A stretch of 64,000 nucleotides of DNA, taken from Amycolatopsis mongoliensis (GTDB taxonomy: Bacteria; Actinomycetota; Actinomycetes; Mycobacteriales; Pseudonocardiaceae). The notes below the pieces were generated by a model. The model saw only the letters and a program-made list of their open reading frames with translations, was not told the DNA's origin and ran no database searches. Below are positions 40,448 through 47,252 of this stretch, one piece after another (positions within the stretch are counted from its first letter, which is position 1; each line of letters opens with the position of its first letter). The position numbers were made by a program, and so were the translations under genes. Where the stretch lies: NCBI RefSeq assembly GCF_030285665.1, contig NZ_CP127295.1, forward strand, positions 8,308,001-8,372,000, in the 5' to 3' direction.

Positions 40448-41689
40448 TCAGTAGTGGTCGACGTCGTGGTGGTGGTCGGCGTGGTGATCCTGGTAGTGCT
40501 CGCCGCTGTGGTGGTGCTCGTGCTCGTGTTCGTGGCGCTCGTGGCCGTGGTGCTCGGTGGACGCCTGCTCGTTGAACTGGTTGCCGCCGTGGTGGCCCGA
40601 GCCCTGCTCGTTCTGGAAGATGTTGCCGTGGCCGCCCGTGGAGGCCTGCTCGTTGAACTGGTTCCCGCCGTGGCCACCGGAACCCTGCTCGTTCTGGAAG
40701 ATGCTCCCGTGACCGCCGGTCGAAGCCTGCTCGTTGAACTGGTTCCCGCCGTGGCCACCGGAACCCTGCTCGTTCTGGAAGATGCTCCCGTGACCGCCGG
40801 TCGAAGCCTGCTCGTTGAACTGGCTGCCACCGTGACCACCGGAACCCTGCTCGTTCTGGAAGATGCTCCCGTGACCGCCGGTCGAAGCCTGCTCGTTGAA
40901 CTGGTTCCCGCCGTGACCACCGGAACCCTGCTCGTTCTGGAAGATGCTCCCGTGACCGCCCGTGGAGGCCTGCTCGTTGAACTGGCTGCCACCGTGACCA
41001 CCGGAACCCTGCTCGTTCTGGAACACGTCACCGTGGTGGCCGGCCGACGCCTGCTCGTTGAACTGGTTGCCGCCGCGGCCGGAGCCTTGCTCGTTCTGGA
41101 AGATGTCGCCGCGCCCGCCCGTCGAGGCCTGCTCGTTGAACTGGCTGCCACCGTGACCGCCCGAGCCCTGCTCGTTCTGGAAGATGTCGCCGCGCCCGCC
41201 CGTCGAGGCCTGCTCGTTGAACTGGCTGCCACCGTGACCGCCCGAGCCCTGCTCGTTCTGGAAGATGTCGCCGCGCCCGCCCGTCGAGGCCTGCTCGTTG
41301 AACTGGCTGCCACCGTGACCGCCCGAGCCCTGCTCGTTCTGGAAGATGTCGCCGCGCCCGCCCGTCGAGGCCTGCTCGTTGAACTGGTTCCCACCGTGAC
41401 CGCCGGAACCCTGCTCGTTCTGGAAGATGTCCCCACGACCACCCGACGAAGCCTGCTCGTTGAACTGGTTCCCACCGGAACCACCAGAACCCTGCTCGTT
41501 CTGGAAGATGTCCCCACGACCACCCGACGAAGCCTGCTCGTTGAACTGGTTCCCACCGGAACCACCAGAACCCTGCTCGTTCTGGAAAATGTTCCCCGAG
41601 CCCCCCGTGGAAGCCTGCTCGTTGAACTGGTCCCCGCCACGGCCGGAACCCTGTTCGTTCTGGAAAACGTCGCCCGATGAAGTCGTCAT
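40448..41689 (-). CDS. Asn/Gln/Gly tandem-repeat protein with His-rich tail (IniB position)
   Basis: A 413-residue low-complexity protein. Residues 1-10 (MTTSSGDVFQ) lead into 13 full repeats of 26-27 residues and a partial fourteenth (11-378). Each repeat has two similar halves, NEQGSGGHGGNQF and NEQASTGGHGSIFQ. The last 35 residues are 16 histidines mixed with Glu/Asp. No signal peptide or membrane helix, so it is probably cytoplasmic or moved by an unusual route. The regular NEQ and F/IF spacing suggests a beta-solenoid or amyloid-like fold; that is inference. The ATG at 41689 is preceded by GGAG. It holds the place of Gly-rich IniB in iniBAC, though the sequence is different. Confidence 0.8.
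   Translation of the reverse strand: MTTSSGDVFQNEQGSGRGGDQFNEQASTGGSGNIFQNEQGSGGSGGNQFNEQASSGGRGDIFQNEQGSGGSGGNQFNEQASSGGRGDIFQNEQGSGGHGGNQFNEQASTGGRGDIFQNEQGSGGHGGSQFNEQASTGGRGDIFQNEQGSGGHGGSQFNEQASTGGRGDIFQNEQGSGGHGGSQFNEQASTGGRGDIFQNEQGSGRGGNQFNEQASAGHHGDVFQNEQGSGGHGGSQFNEQASTGGHGSIFQNEQGSGGHGGNQFNEQASTGGHGSIFQNEQGSGGHGGSQFNEQASTGGHGSIFQNEQGSGGHGGNQFNEQASTGGHGSIFQNEQGSGGHGGNQFNEQASTGGHGNIFQNEQGSGHHGGNQFNEQASTEHHGHERHEHEHEHHHSGEHYQDHHADHHHDVDHY
40556..41659 (-). repeat. 81-base coding tandem repeat array
   Basis: About 13.7 copies of an 81-base (occasionally 78-base) unit within the repeat-protein gene. Copies stay in frame and are nearly identical at the DNA level, with recent-looking blocks (three almost identical copies at 41110-41370 and several at 40640-40960). 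This suggests expansion and homogenisation by recombination. Confidence 0.85.
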
Positions 41690-41773
41690 CGTGTGCACTC
41701 CTGACATTCGGATCGGTGAAGCCCGTGCCCCTCCGTTGTCATCCAGTGTTGGGCCGGCGGGCGCCCGGGTCAT

Positions 41774-41819
41774 GAGTAGCGGACTACTCGGCTTGCCCAC
41801 GGCCCCGGCCGCGGACTAC
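41774..41819. promoter_or_regulatory. Repeat elements upstream of the repeat-protein/dynamin operon
   Basis: GAGTAG-CGGA-CTACTC (41774-41789) is an inverted repeat. Part of it, GCGGACTAC, occurs again 32 bases away (41779-41787 and 41811-41819), i.e. three helical turns apart on the same face. Both lie 90-130 bases in front of the first gene of the dynamin operon and next to an LAL regulator gene, so they are candidate regulator sites. Confidence 0.4.
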
Positions 41820-44396
41820 CTATGGACCGTCGCCGGGACTACTCCCCGAGACGAGCGGGCCTACCACCGAAGCCAGTTCGCGCCGCCCGGAAATACCCAG
41901 CTTCGCGTAGACCCCGTGCAGCACGTTGTCGACCGTGCGCACCGAAACCACGAGCCGGTCCGCGACCGCGCGGCTCGTCAGGCCCGTCGCCACCAGGCGG
42001 GCGATCTCCAGCTCCCGGACCGTCAGGTCCAACGGCGTTTCCAGGGAAGCGAGCGCCGGCGTCGCGGCGTCCTCACAGGACGCCAGCCACCCGCGCGCCC
42101 GCTGGGCCGACATCGCCGCGCTGCCGTTCTTGCCCGCGAGGCGGTACTCCCGCGCTGCCTGGGCCGAGGCCTCCGCGGCCAGCAACCGCGCGCCCGCGTC
42201 GGCGAACGACGCAGCCACCGCGTCCAGCTCCGAAGCGTCCGAACCGGCCGCGGCGTGTGCCGAGTAGAGCTCCGCCATCCCGCCCACGGCCGGGATCTCG
42301 CCGGGCTCGCCCCCGAACCGGACCAGGTCGTGCCGGATCTCGGCGGCGACCGCGAGCCGGCCGTCTTCCGCGGCGGCCGACGCGGCGGACGCCGCCAGCT
42401 CCAGAGCCCGGGTCAGCTCGCCCCGGGCCGCCGCCACCCACGCGCCGTCCCAGTCGCCGAGCGGCTCCGCGGTGCGCCCGCTCATCGCCGTCGCCCGCAC
42501 CAGCGCCGCGGCGACGGCGGGGCGGAACTCGTGCGGCTGGTCGTGCGCGTCCGCGGCCAGGGCCTCGCGCAGCCAGCGGATCGCGCCTCGGACGTTGCCG
42601 TAGGCCAGCGCGACCGTCCCGAGCGACGCCGCCGCGCCCGCGACCGCCGGGCCCCACCGGTCCCGGACGGCATCCCGGTAGTCGTCCCCGGCCCGGTCTT
42701 CGGCCTCCTCGAGCCGGCCCGCCCGGCACAGCGCGACGATCCGGGCGTGCTCCAGCCGGACCTGCGCACCGGGCGCGGACGCGTCCGAGATCCGGGCCGC
42801 GATCGCCAGTCCTTCGTCGACGACGCCGAGGCACGCTTCGGTGCGCCCGGTTTCGGCCAGCGCTCCGGCCGCGACCACCAGCGCCGCCAGCCGGAGGGCG
42901 TCGCCGCGGCGGTTGCGGTCCAGCACCGGCCCGAGCAGGTCCAAGGCCTCGCGCGCCGCACCCGACGCCGCCCGCAGGGCCGCCCGGGCGGTCGCCAGCT
43001 CGTCCGCGGCCAGGGCCCCGGACACCGCCGTCTCGGCGGTGTCGAGCACCGCCGCAGCCTCCTCGGGGCGGTCGAGACCGAACGCCAGGTTGCGGGCCCG
43101 GGTCGCGGCGACGCGGGCGTGCTGCGCGTCCGACACCGTTTCGCCCGCGAGCTCGGAAAGCAGCGAGTCGGCGTCGGCATGCCGGCCGCCGGCGATCCGG
43201 ACCTGGGCGAGCAGGAACTTCGCGCCGAAACCGCCGCCCGTCCGGGCGGCCTCGGCCGCCAGCTGCTCGGCCTGCGGGAAGTCCTTGCGCAGCAACGTCT
43301 CCGCCGCGGCCCGGACCAGCTGCGGGTCGGTCGGAAGCCCGGCGGCCAGCCGCCACCGCACCAGCCTCGGCTTGTCCTCGGCGCGCCGCGCGCCGGTGAG
43401 GTCCAGGGTCTGCGCGAGGATCCGGTAGGTGTCGCGCTGGCGCAGCGGTGACGTCCGGCGCCGGATCACCTCGGCGTAGAGCGGGTGCGCAAGGCGGACG
43501 TTCAGCCGTCGCCCGGTCCGTTCGGACACGACCAGCCCGGCCTGCTCGGTCGAGGCGAGGACACGCGCGGCGCCGAGCCGCACCAGCGGTTCGACGCCCA
43601 GCGGCTCCCCGAAGGCGAGCAGTTCCAGCAGCCGCCGTTCGTCGGCGTCGACCCGGTCGGTGCGGGTTTCGATCAGCTCCACCAGCCGCGGGGTCGCCAT
43701 GAGGGCACCGCTCCACCGCCACACGCCGTCTTCGGCCGAGAGCGAGCCGCTGTCGAGCCCGCCCTGCACCAGCTCGCGCAGGAACAGCGGGTTGCCGAGA
43801 GTCAGGTGCCACAGCCGGTGCTCCGCGCCGTCGTCGAGCCGCCCGCCCAGTGCCGCGGTGATCAGCTCGGTGGTCTGCGGCCGGGTGAGCTCGCCGATGT
43901 CGAGCCGCTCGGCGACGCGGTCCTTCCACATCGCGAACACCGGGTCGGGCACGCTCACGCCGTGCGGGGCGATCACGATCACGAACGCCGACGCGGTCGC
44001 GGCCAACTGGTGCACCAGCGTCGCGGACAGGTCGTCGAGCAGGTGCGCGTCGTCGACGCAGAGCACCAGCCGGCGGCCCTCCGCGCCGCGGGTGAGGTGG
44101 CCGGCGACCTGGTTGAGCCGGTGCGCGCGGTCCCCCGAGCCGTCGGCGCTGCCGGGCAGGAGGTGGGCGAACGCGCCGAACGGGATCGTCGAGGCCGACG
44201 ACATCGCGCGCACCCAGTGCGTGCGCGCCCCACCGCCGGCCAGCTCGGCCAGCAGCACCTTGGCCAGCCGGGTCTTGCCGGCGCCGGCCCGCCCGGTCAG
44301 CAGCAGCCCGCACACCTCGGGATCGCCCAGCGCCCGGCGCGCGAACGCCAGCTCCTGTTCGCGGCCGACCAGCGGCCAGTCGTTCGCCACACCCAC
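41820..44396 (-). CDS. LAL-type LuxR-family ATPase regulator
   Basis: An 858-residue regulator of the large ATP-binding LuxR (LAL, MalT-like) type. Walker A is GRAGAGKTR near residue 40, Walker B LVLCVDDAHLL, then a long TPR-like helical region. The C-terminal LuxR helix-turn-helix reads LTVRELEIARLVATGLTSRAVADRLVVSVRTVDNVLHGVYAKLG. GTG start with GGGGAGG close upstream; a second GTG two codons later is also possible. It lies immediately upstream of the repeat-protein/dynamin operon on the same strand (about 130 bases), which makes that operon its most likely target. Confidence 0.88.
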   Translation of the reverse strand: MGVANDWPLVGREQELAFARRALGDPEVCGLLLTGRAGAGKTRLAKVLLAELAGGGARTHWVRAMSSASTIPFGAFAHLLPGSADGSGDRAHRLNQVAGHLTRGAEGRRLVLCVDDAHLLDDLSATLVHQLAATASAFVIVIAPHGVSVPDPVFAMWKDRVAERLDIGELTRPQTTELITAALGGRLDDGAEHRLWHLTLGNPLFLRELVQGGLDSGSLSAEDGVWRWSGALMATPRLVELIETRTDRVDADERRLLELLAFGEPLGVEPLVRLGAARVLASTEQAGLVVSERTGRRLNVRLAHPLYAEVIRRRTSPLRQRDTYRILAQTLDLTGARRAEDKPRLVRWRLAAGLPTDPQLVRAAAETLLRKDFPQAEQLAAEAARTGGGFGAKFLLAQVRIAGGRHADADSLLSELAGETVSDAQHARVAATRARNLAFGLDRPEEAAAVLDTAETAVSGALAADELATARAALRAASGAAREALDLLGPVLDRNRRGDALRLAALVVAAGALAETGRTEACLGVVDEGLAIAARISDASAPGAQVRLEHARIVALCRAGRLEEAEDRAGDDYRDAVRDRWGPAVAGAAASLGTVALAYGNVRGAIRWLREALAADAHDQPHEFRPAVAAALVRATAMSGRTAEPLGDWDGAWVAAARGELTRALELAASAASAAAEDGRLAVAAEIRHDLVRFGGEPGEIPAVGGMAELYSAHAAAGSDASELDAVAASFADAGARLLAAEASAQAAREYRLAGKNGSAAMSAQRARGWLASCEDAATPALASLETPLDLTVRELEIARLVATGLTSRAVADRLVVSVRTVDNVLHGVYAKLGISGRRELASVVGPLVSGSSPGDGP

Positions 44397-44594
44397 TGCC
44401 TCCCCAACCCCTCACGGGCTTTCCGGCGCCCGCGCACACTCGTTCCTCGGATAATGACTACGCCCGCCCCCGCCAAGTACAGAATCCGCGCAGCGATTTG
44501 GCATAAATCGACGAACGGCGCGGCAAATGCGACACAACGGACAGTCGATCTCCCCTTTCGTGAGTATTTTCCGCCCCTTGAAGGAATGCCGTGA

Positions 44595-45200
44595 TCATCG
44601 GTTTTCCGGTGATTCTTTTTCCTGGGCGACCATCATTCCTATGACGCGCGGCAGCACCACCGCGTTCCAGCCGGCCATCGCGGCGACGAGCTCCGGCTCC
44701 GGCCCGCCCGTCCACACGCGCACCTGGCCCGCGCGCAGGTCGGTGCCGAGCACCCCGGACCACGGCACCTTCGGCGCGAACCACCGGCAGCGGCGCAACC
44801 CTTCGGCGTCCGCGGCGATCCGCGGGTGCCCGCCCCCGCCGAACCGGGCGGTGGCGCCCGCCGTGATGGCGTCGACCGCGGTGCGCGCGATCCGCGGGCA
44901 CGCCGCCGACTCGACCAGCTCGACCAGCCGCCGCCAGGTCTCGCGCGCGTCCTCGAGCTCGCTGCCGCCGCGGAAGGCGTCGAACACGAACCGGCTCCGC
45001 ACCGGGCCGCGGGCCAGGCCCAGTGCGTAGCTGGCCTGGTGCGGCCGGGCCGCCGCGTGGTAGGCGACCCGGTCCACTTCGGCCAGCCGGAAGATCCGGT
45101 CACCGATCACGATCACGTCGCCCGCAGCGGCGAGCGTGCGCCCGCCGCTGCGGACCCGGACCTCCCCGGAACCGGTGAACGAGAACTTCCCGCCCGCCAT
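44595..45200 (-). CDS. Hypothetical protein
   Basis: A 201-residue soluble protein beginning MAGGKFSFTGSGEVRVRSGG. The first ~110 residues are beta-rich and look like a small PH/SH3-like domain (VIVIGDRIFRLAEVDRVAYHA, RSRFVFDAFRGG). The rest is helical, with a final segment WTGGPEPELVAAMAGWNAVVLPRVIG. I do not recognise it. It starts 4 bases after the stop of the LppU-like gene and is probably co-transcribed. An AT-richer 200-base gap separates it from the LAL gene downstream. Confidence 0.65.
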   Translation of the reverse strand: MAGGKFSFTGSGEVRVRSGGRTLAAAGDVIVIGDRIFRLAEVDRVAYHAAARPHQASYALGLARGPVRSRFVFDAFRGGSELEDARETWRRLVELVESAACPRIARTAVDAITAGATARFGGGGHPRIAADAEGLRRCRWFAPKVPWSGVLGTDLRAGQVRVWTGGPEPELVAAMAGWNAVVLPRVIGMMVAQEKESPENR

Positions 45201-45204
45201 CGGG

Positions 45205-45636
45205 CTACTTGCCGGTCTTCGCCAGGCAGAGCACGACACCGGTCTCGCCCTCCTTGCCCTCCCAGAACACCTGGTCGGCGTCCGGGTACGGGGTGCACGC
45301 GCTGATCTGCGCCTCGATCTGCGTCTTGTCCTCGACGCGCGCGACGACCTTGAGCGTCGCCTCCGGCGTGCCGCAGTCGACGATCTTCACGTAGTTCTCG
45401 CCGCTTTCGGTGACGCAGTTGCCGACCTGCGCGTTCTCGCCGTTGGACCGGGTGGCCACCCAGACCAGCGCGAGGATCGCGGCGACGACGACCAGGAACA
45501 CGGTGAGCACGATCTTCTGCCGCCGCTTCGACTTCTTCGGCGCGGCGGCGGGCGGCTGAGCCGGGCCGGGCACCCCGGCCTGCGGCGGCACGGGCCGGGT
45601 CGGGTCCGGGTACTGGGGTCCACCCGTCTGGGTCAT
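45205..45636 (-). CDS. LppU/SCO3897-like single-span membrane protein
   Basis: A 143-residue protein: a Pro/Gln-rich cytoplasmic start, a KKSKRRQK basic anchor, one membrane helix (~44-62) and an outer domain with VGNCVTESG, YVKIVDCGTPEATLKVVARV and two further cysteines (SACTPYP, VVLCLAKTG). The spacing fits the LppU/SCO3897 family of unknown function. GGGAGG stands before the ATG. It heads a short unit with the 201-residue hypothetical gene. Confidence 0.75.
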   Translation of the reverse strand: MTQTGGPQYPDPTRPVPPQAGVPGPAQPPAAAPKKSKRRQKIVLTVFLVVVAAILALVWVATRSNGENAQVGNCVTESGENYVKIVDCGTPEATLKVVARVEDKTQIEAQISACTPYPDADQVFWEGKEGETGVVLCLAKTGK

Positions 45637-45778
45637 GGCGTTTCCTCCCTCGAACGTCCAGCTGTCGCCTTCTAGGCGTTCCACCCGTGTTCCACGGCGT
45701 TCCACCTGGAATTCGGGACAGCGGCCGCTCCGGACGGCCAGGATGGGACGGCCCTGTCCCCGAAGTGAGGACCCGAGG

Positions 45779-47185
45779 ATGACCCGACTGCCCGCACTGG
45801 CCGTCTCCGCTTTCACCACCGCCGCGCTGCTGACCGGCGGGACGGCGGAAGCCGCGAGCCCGCCGTTCACCGGCTCGGTCTTCCGCGCCACGCACAACAG
45901 CTATTCGGGCAACGTCGACGGCGCGAAGAACTCGATCGCCTACCAGCTCGACCACGGCGTCCGGTTCATCGAGCTCGACGTGCACGACAACGGCTACGCC
46001 ACGACCCACGACTACGGCGTCGGCCACGACTCGCCCGGCAACGCCGTCGACCACAGCGGCGGCAACCCGGCGTCGAACAACCTGCGGGACTGGCTGGGCA
46101 CCGTGAACACGTGGTCGGCGGCCCACCCGGCGGCCGCGCCGATCGTCGTCATGCTCGACCTCAAGGACAACCTGACCGACAACGCGAACTTCGCCGAGGG
46201 CAACCTCGTCGCCGTCAACCAGGAGCTGGAGTCGGTGTTCGGCAGCCGGCTGCTGCGCGCGCAGGACTACCCGGCCGGGCAGCCGACCGTCGACGCGCTG
46301 CGCGGGCGCGTGCTGCCGCTGCTGTCCGGCGACGGCACGAGCCGCAGCGAGTACAAGCGGGACGTCGGGTACCACCCGGCCGTCGCGCTGAACGGGCGCG
46401 GTCAGATCGTCGAGGTGCACGACTCGGGCGGCGGCGCGCTCTGGTACTGGACCGGCACGTACGGCGCCGACGGCCTCGTGACCTGGCTGCGGCACGGGAA
46501 GTACGACAACGGCCAGACCCCGGCCGTGGCGCTCAATGACAACGGCGACCTCGTCGAGGTCCACCAGTCCCAGGGCGCGAGCACGCTCTGGTACCACGTC
46601 GGCAAGCTCGGCGCCGACGGCGAGATCACCTGGCAGGCCAGCCACCAGTACGACAACGGCGTGCAGCCGACGGTCGCCTTCACCGACGGGACGCACCTGC
46701 GGGAGATCCACCAGAGCCAGAGCAGCAGCCAGAACTGGACGTGGAACGGCACGCTGTCGGGCACGACGGTCTCCTGGACCGGCAACGCCAAGACGTCCGA
46801 CGCGCGGTTCGCCAAGGACACCGCCACCAACGGCACCCGGCGCGTGAAAGTGTGGACCGGCGCCGACGGCCCGACGCCGTCGAACACCCTGCGCGCGGAC
46901 ACCGCGAGCGTCACGGGTGACCGGATCCGCTACCGGCAGGTCGCGTTCGACGAGTTCCAGAAGGGCGACAGCGCGGAGCTGCAGCAGGGCGCGCTGTTCT
47001 ACGGGGCACCCGCGACGGAGTCGGCGTTCATCACCTCGGCCCGCCAGTCGGGCAAGCTGGTCCGCGGCTGGGACTTCGACTCGGCGGGCGACGCGACGAC
47101 GCCCCTGGCGAACTACCCGGCGACGAACCACCCGTACGACGCCTGGTACCAGACCCTGGCGACCCAGAACGGCGCGGCCGAGTAG
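45779..47185 (+). CDS. Secreted PI-PLC-X-domain lipase-like protein
   Basis: A 468-residue exported protein. Signal peptide MTRLPALAVSAFTTAALLTG then a domain of the phosphatidylinositol-specific phospholipase C X type: VFRATHNSYSG (catalytic His), FIELDVHDNG and VVMLDLKDN. The second half contains two to three copies of a beta-strand repeat ending WYW/WYH (for example GGALWYWTGTYGADGLVTW), which may be a propeller or lectin-like module. It probably cleaves a phospholipid or glycolipid outside the cell. The ATG lies 8 bases after a GTGAGGACCC stretch. Confidence 0.82.
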   Translation: MTRLPALAVSAFTTAALLTGGTAEAASPPFTGSVFRATHNSYSGNVDGAKNSIAYQLDHGVRFIELDVHDNGYATTHDYGVGHDSPGNAVDHSGGNPASNNLRDWLGTVNTWSAAHPAAAPIVVMLDLKDNLTDNANFAEGNLVAVNQELESVFGSRLLRAQDYPAGQPTVDALRGRVLPLLSGDGTSRSEYKRDVGYHPAVALNGRGQIVEVHDSGGGALWYWTGTYGADGLVTWLRHGKYDNGQTPAVALNDNGDLVEVHQSQGASTLWYHVGKLGADGEITWQASHQYDNGVQPTVAFTDGTHLREIHQSQSSSQNWTWNGTLSGTTVSWTGNAKTSDARFAKDTATNGTRRVKVWTGADGPTPSNTLRADTASVTGDRIRYRQVAFDEFQKGDSAELQQGALFYGAPATESAFITSARQSGKLVRGWDFDSAGDATTPLANYPATNHPYDAWYQTLATQNGAAE

Positions 47186-47203
47186 CCCGGTCTGCCGCGG
47201 CTT

Positions 47204-47249
47204 GTCGTGAGTGTTCAGGGCGGTTAGAACCGCCCTAAACACTCACGAC
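47204..47249. terminator. Long hairpin between convergent genes
   Basis: A 22-base arm at 47204-47225 (GTCGTGAGTGTTCAGGGCGG plus TT) pairs with 47228-47249, with one mismatch and a 2-base loop. It lies 18 bases after the PI-PLC stop and 3 bases before the end of the TPR gene, so it can terminate both. From memory it looks like a dispersed Amycolatopsis intergenic hairpin. Confidence 0.75.
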
Positions 47250-47252
47250 GGG

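Noticed and set aside
40556..41659. Regular repeats that could suggest a CRISPR array
   Set aside because: The 81-base units are contiguous, stay in frame and encode protein; there are no unique spacers and no cas genes.
40406..41680. Long open frame (424 codons) on the plus strand with LLVLEDAPVTAGRSLLVEL-type repeats
   Set aside because: It is the mirror of the NEQ repeat gene on the other strand; the minus-strand frame has a ribosome binding site, codon bias and an operon context, the plus-strand frame has none.
44397..44594. AT-richer gap that might hold a small RNA or promoter island
   Set aside because: An imperfect ATCACCGG/CCGATGAT stem is present, but nothing strong enough to call.
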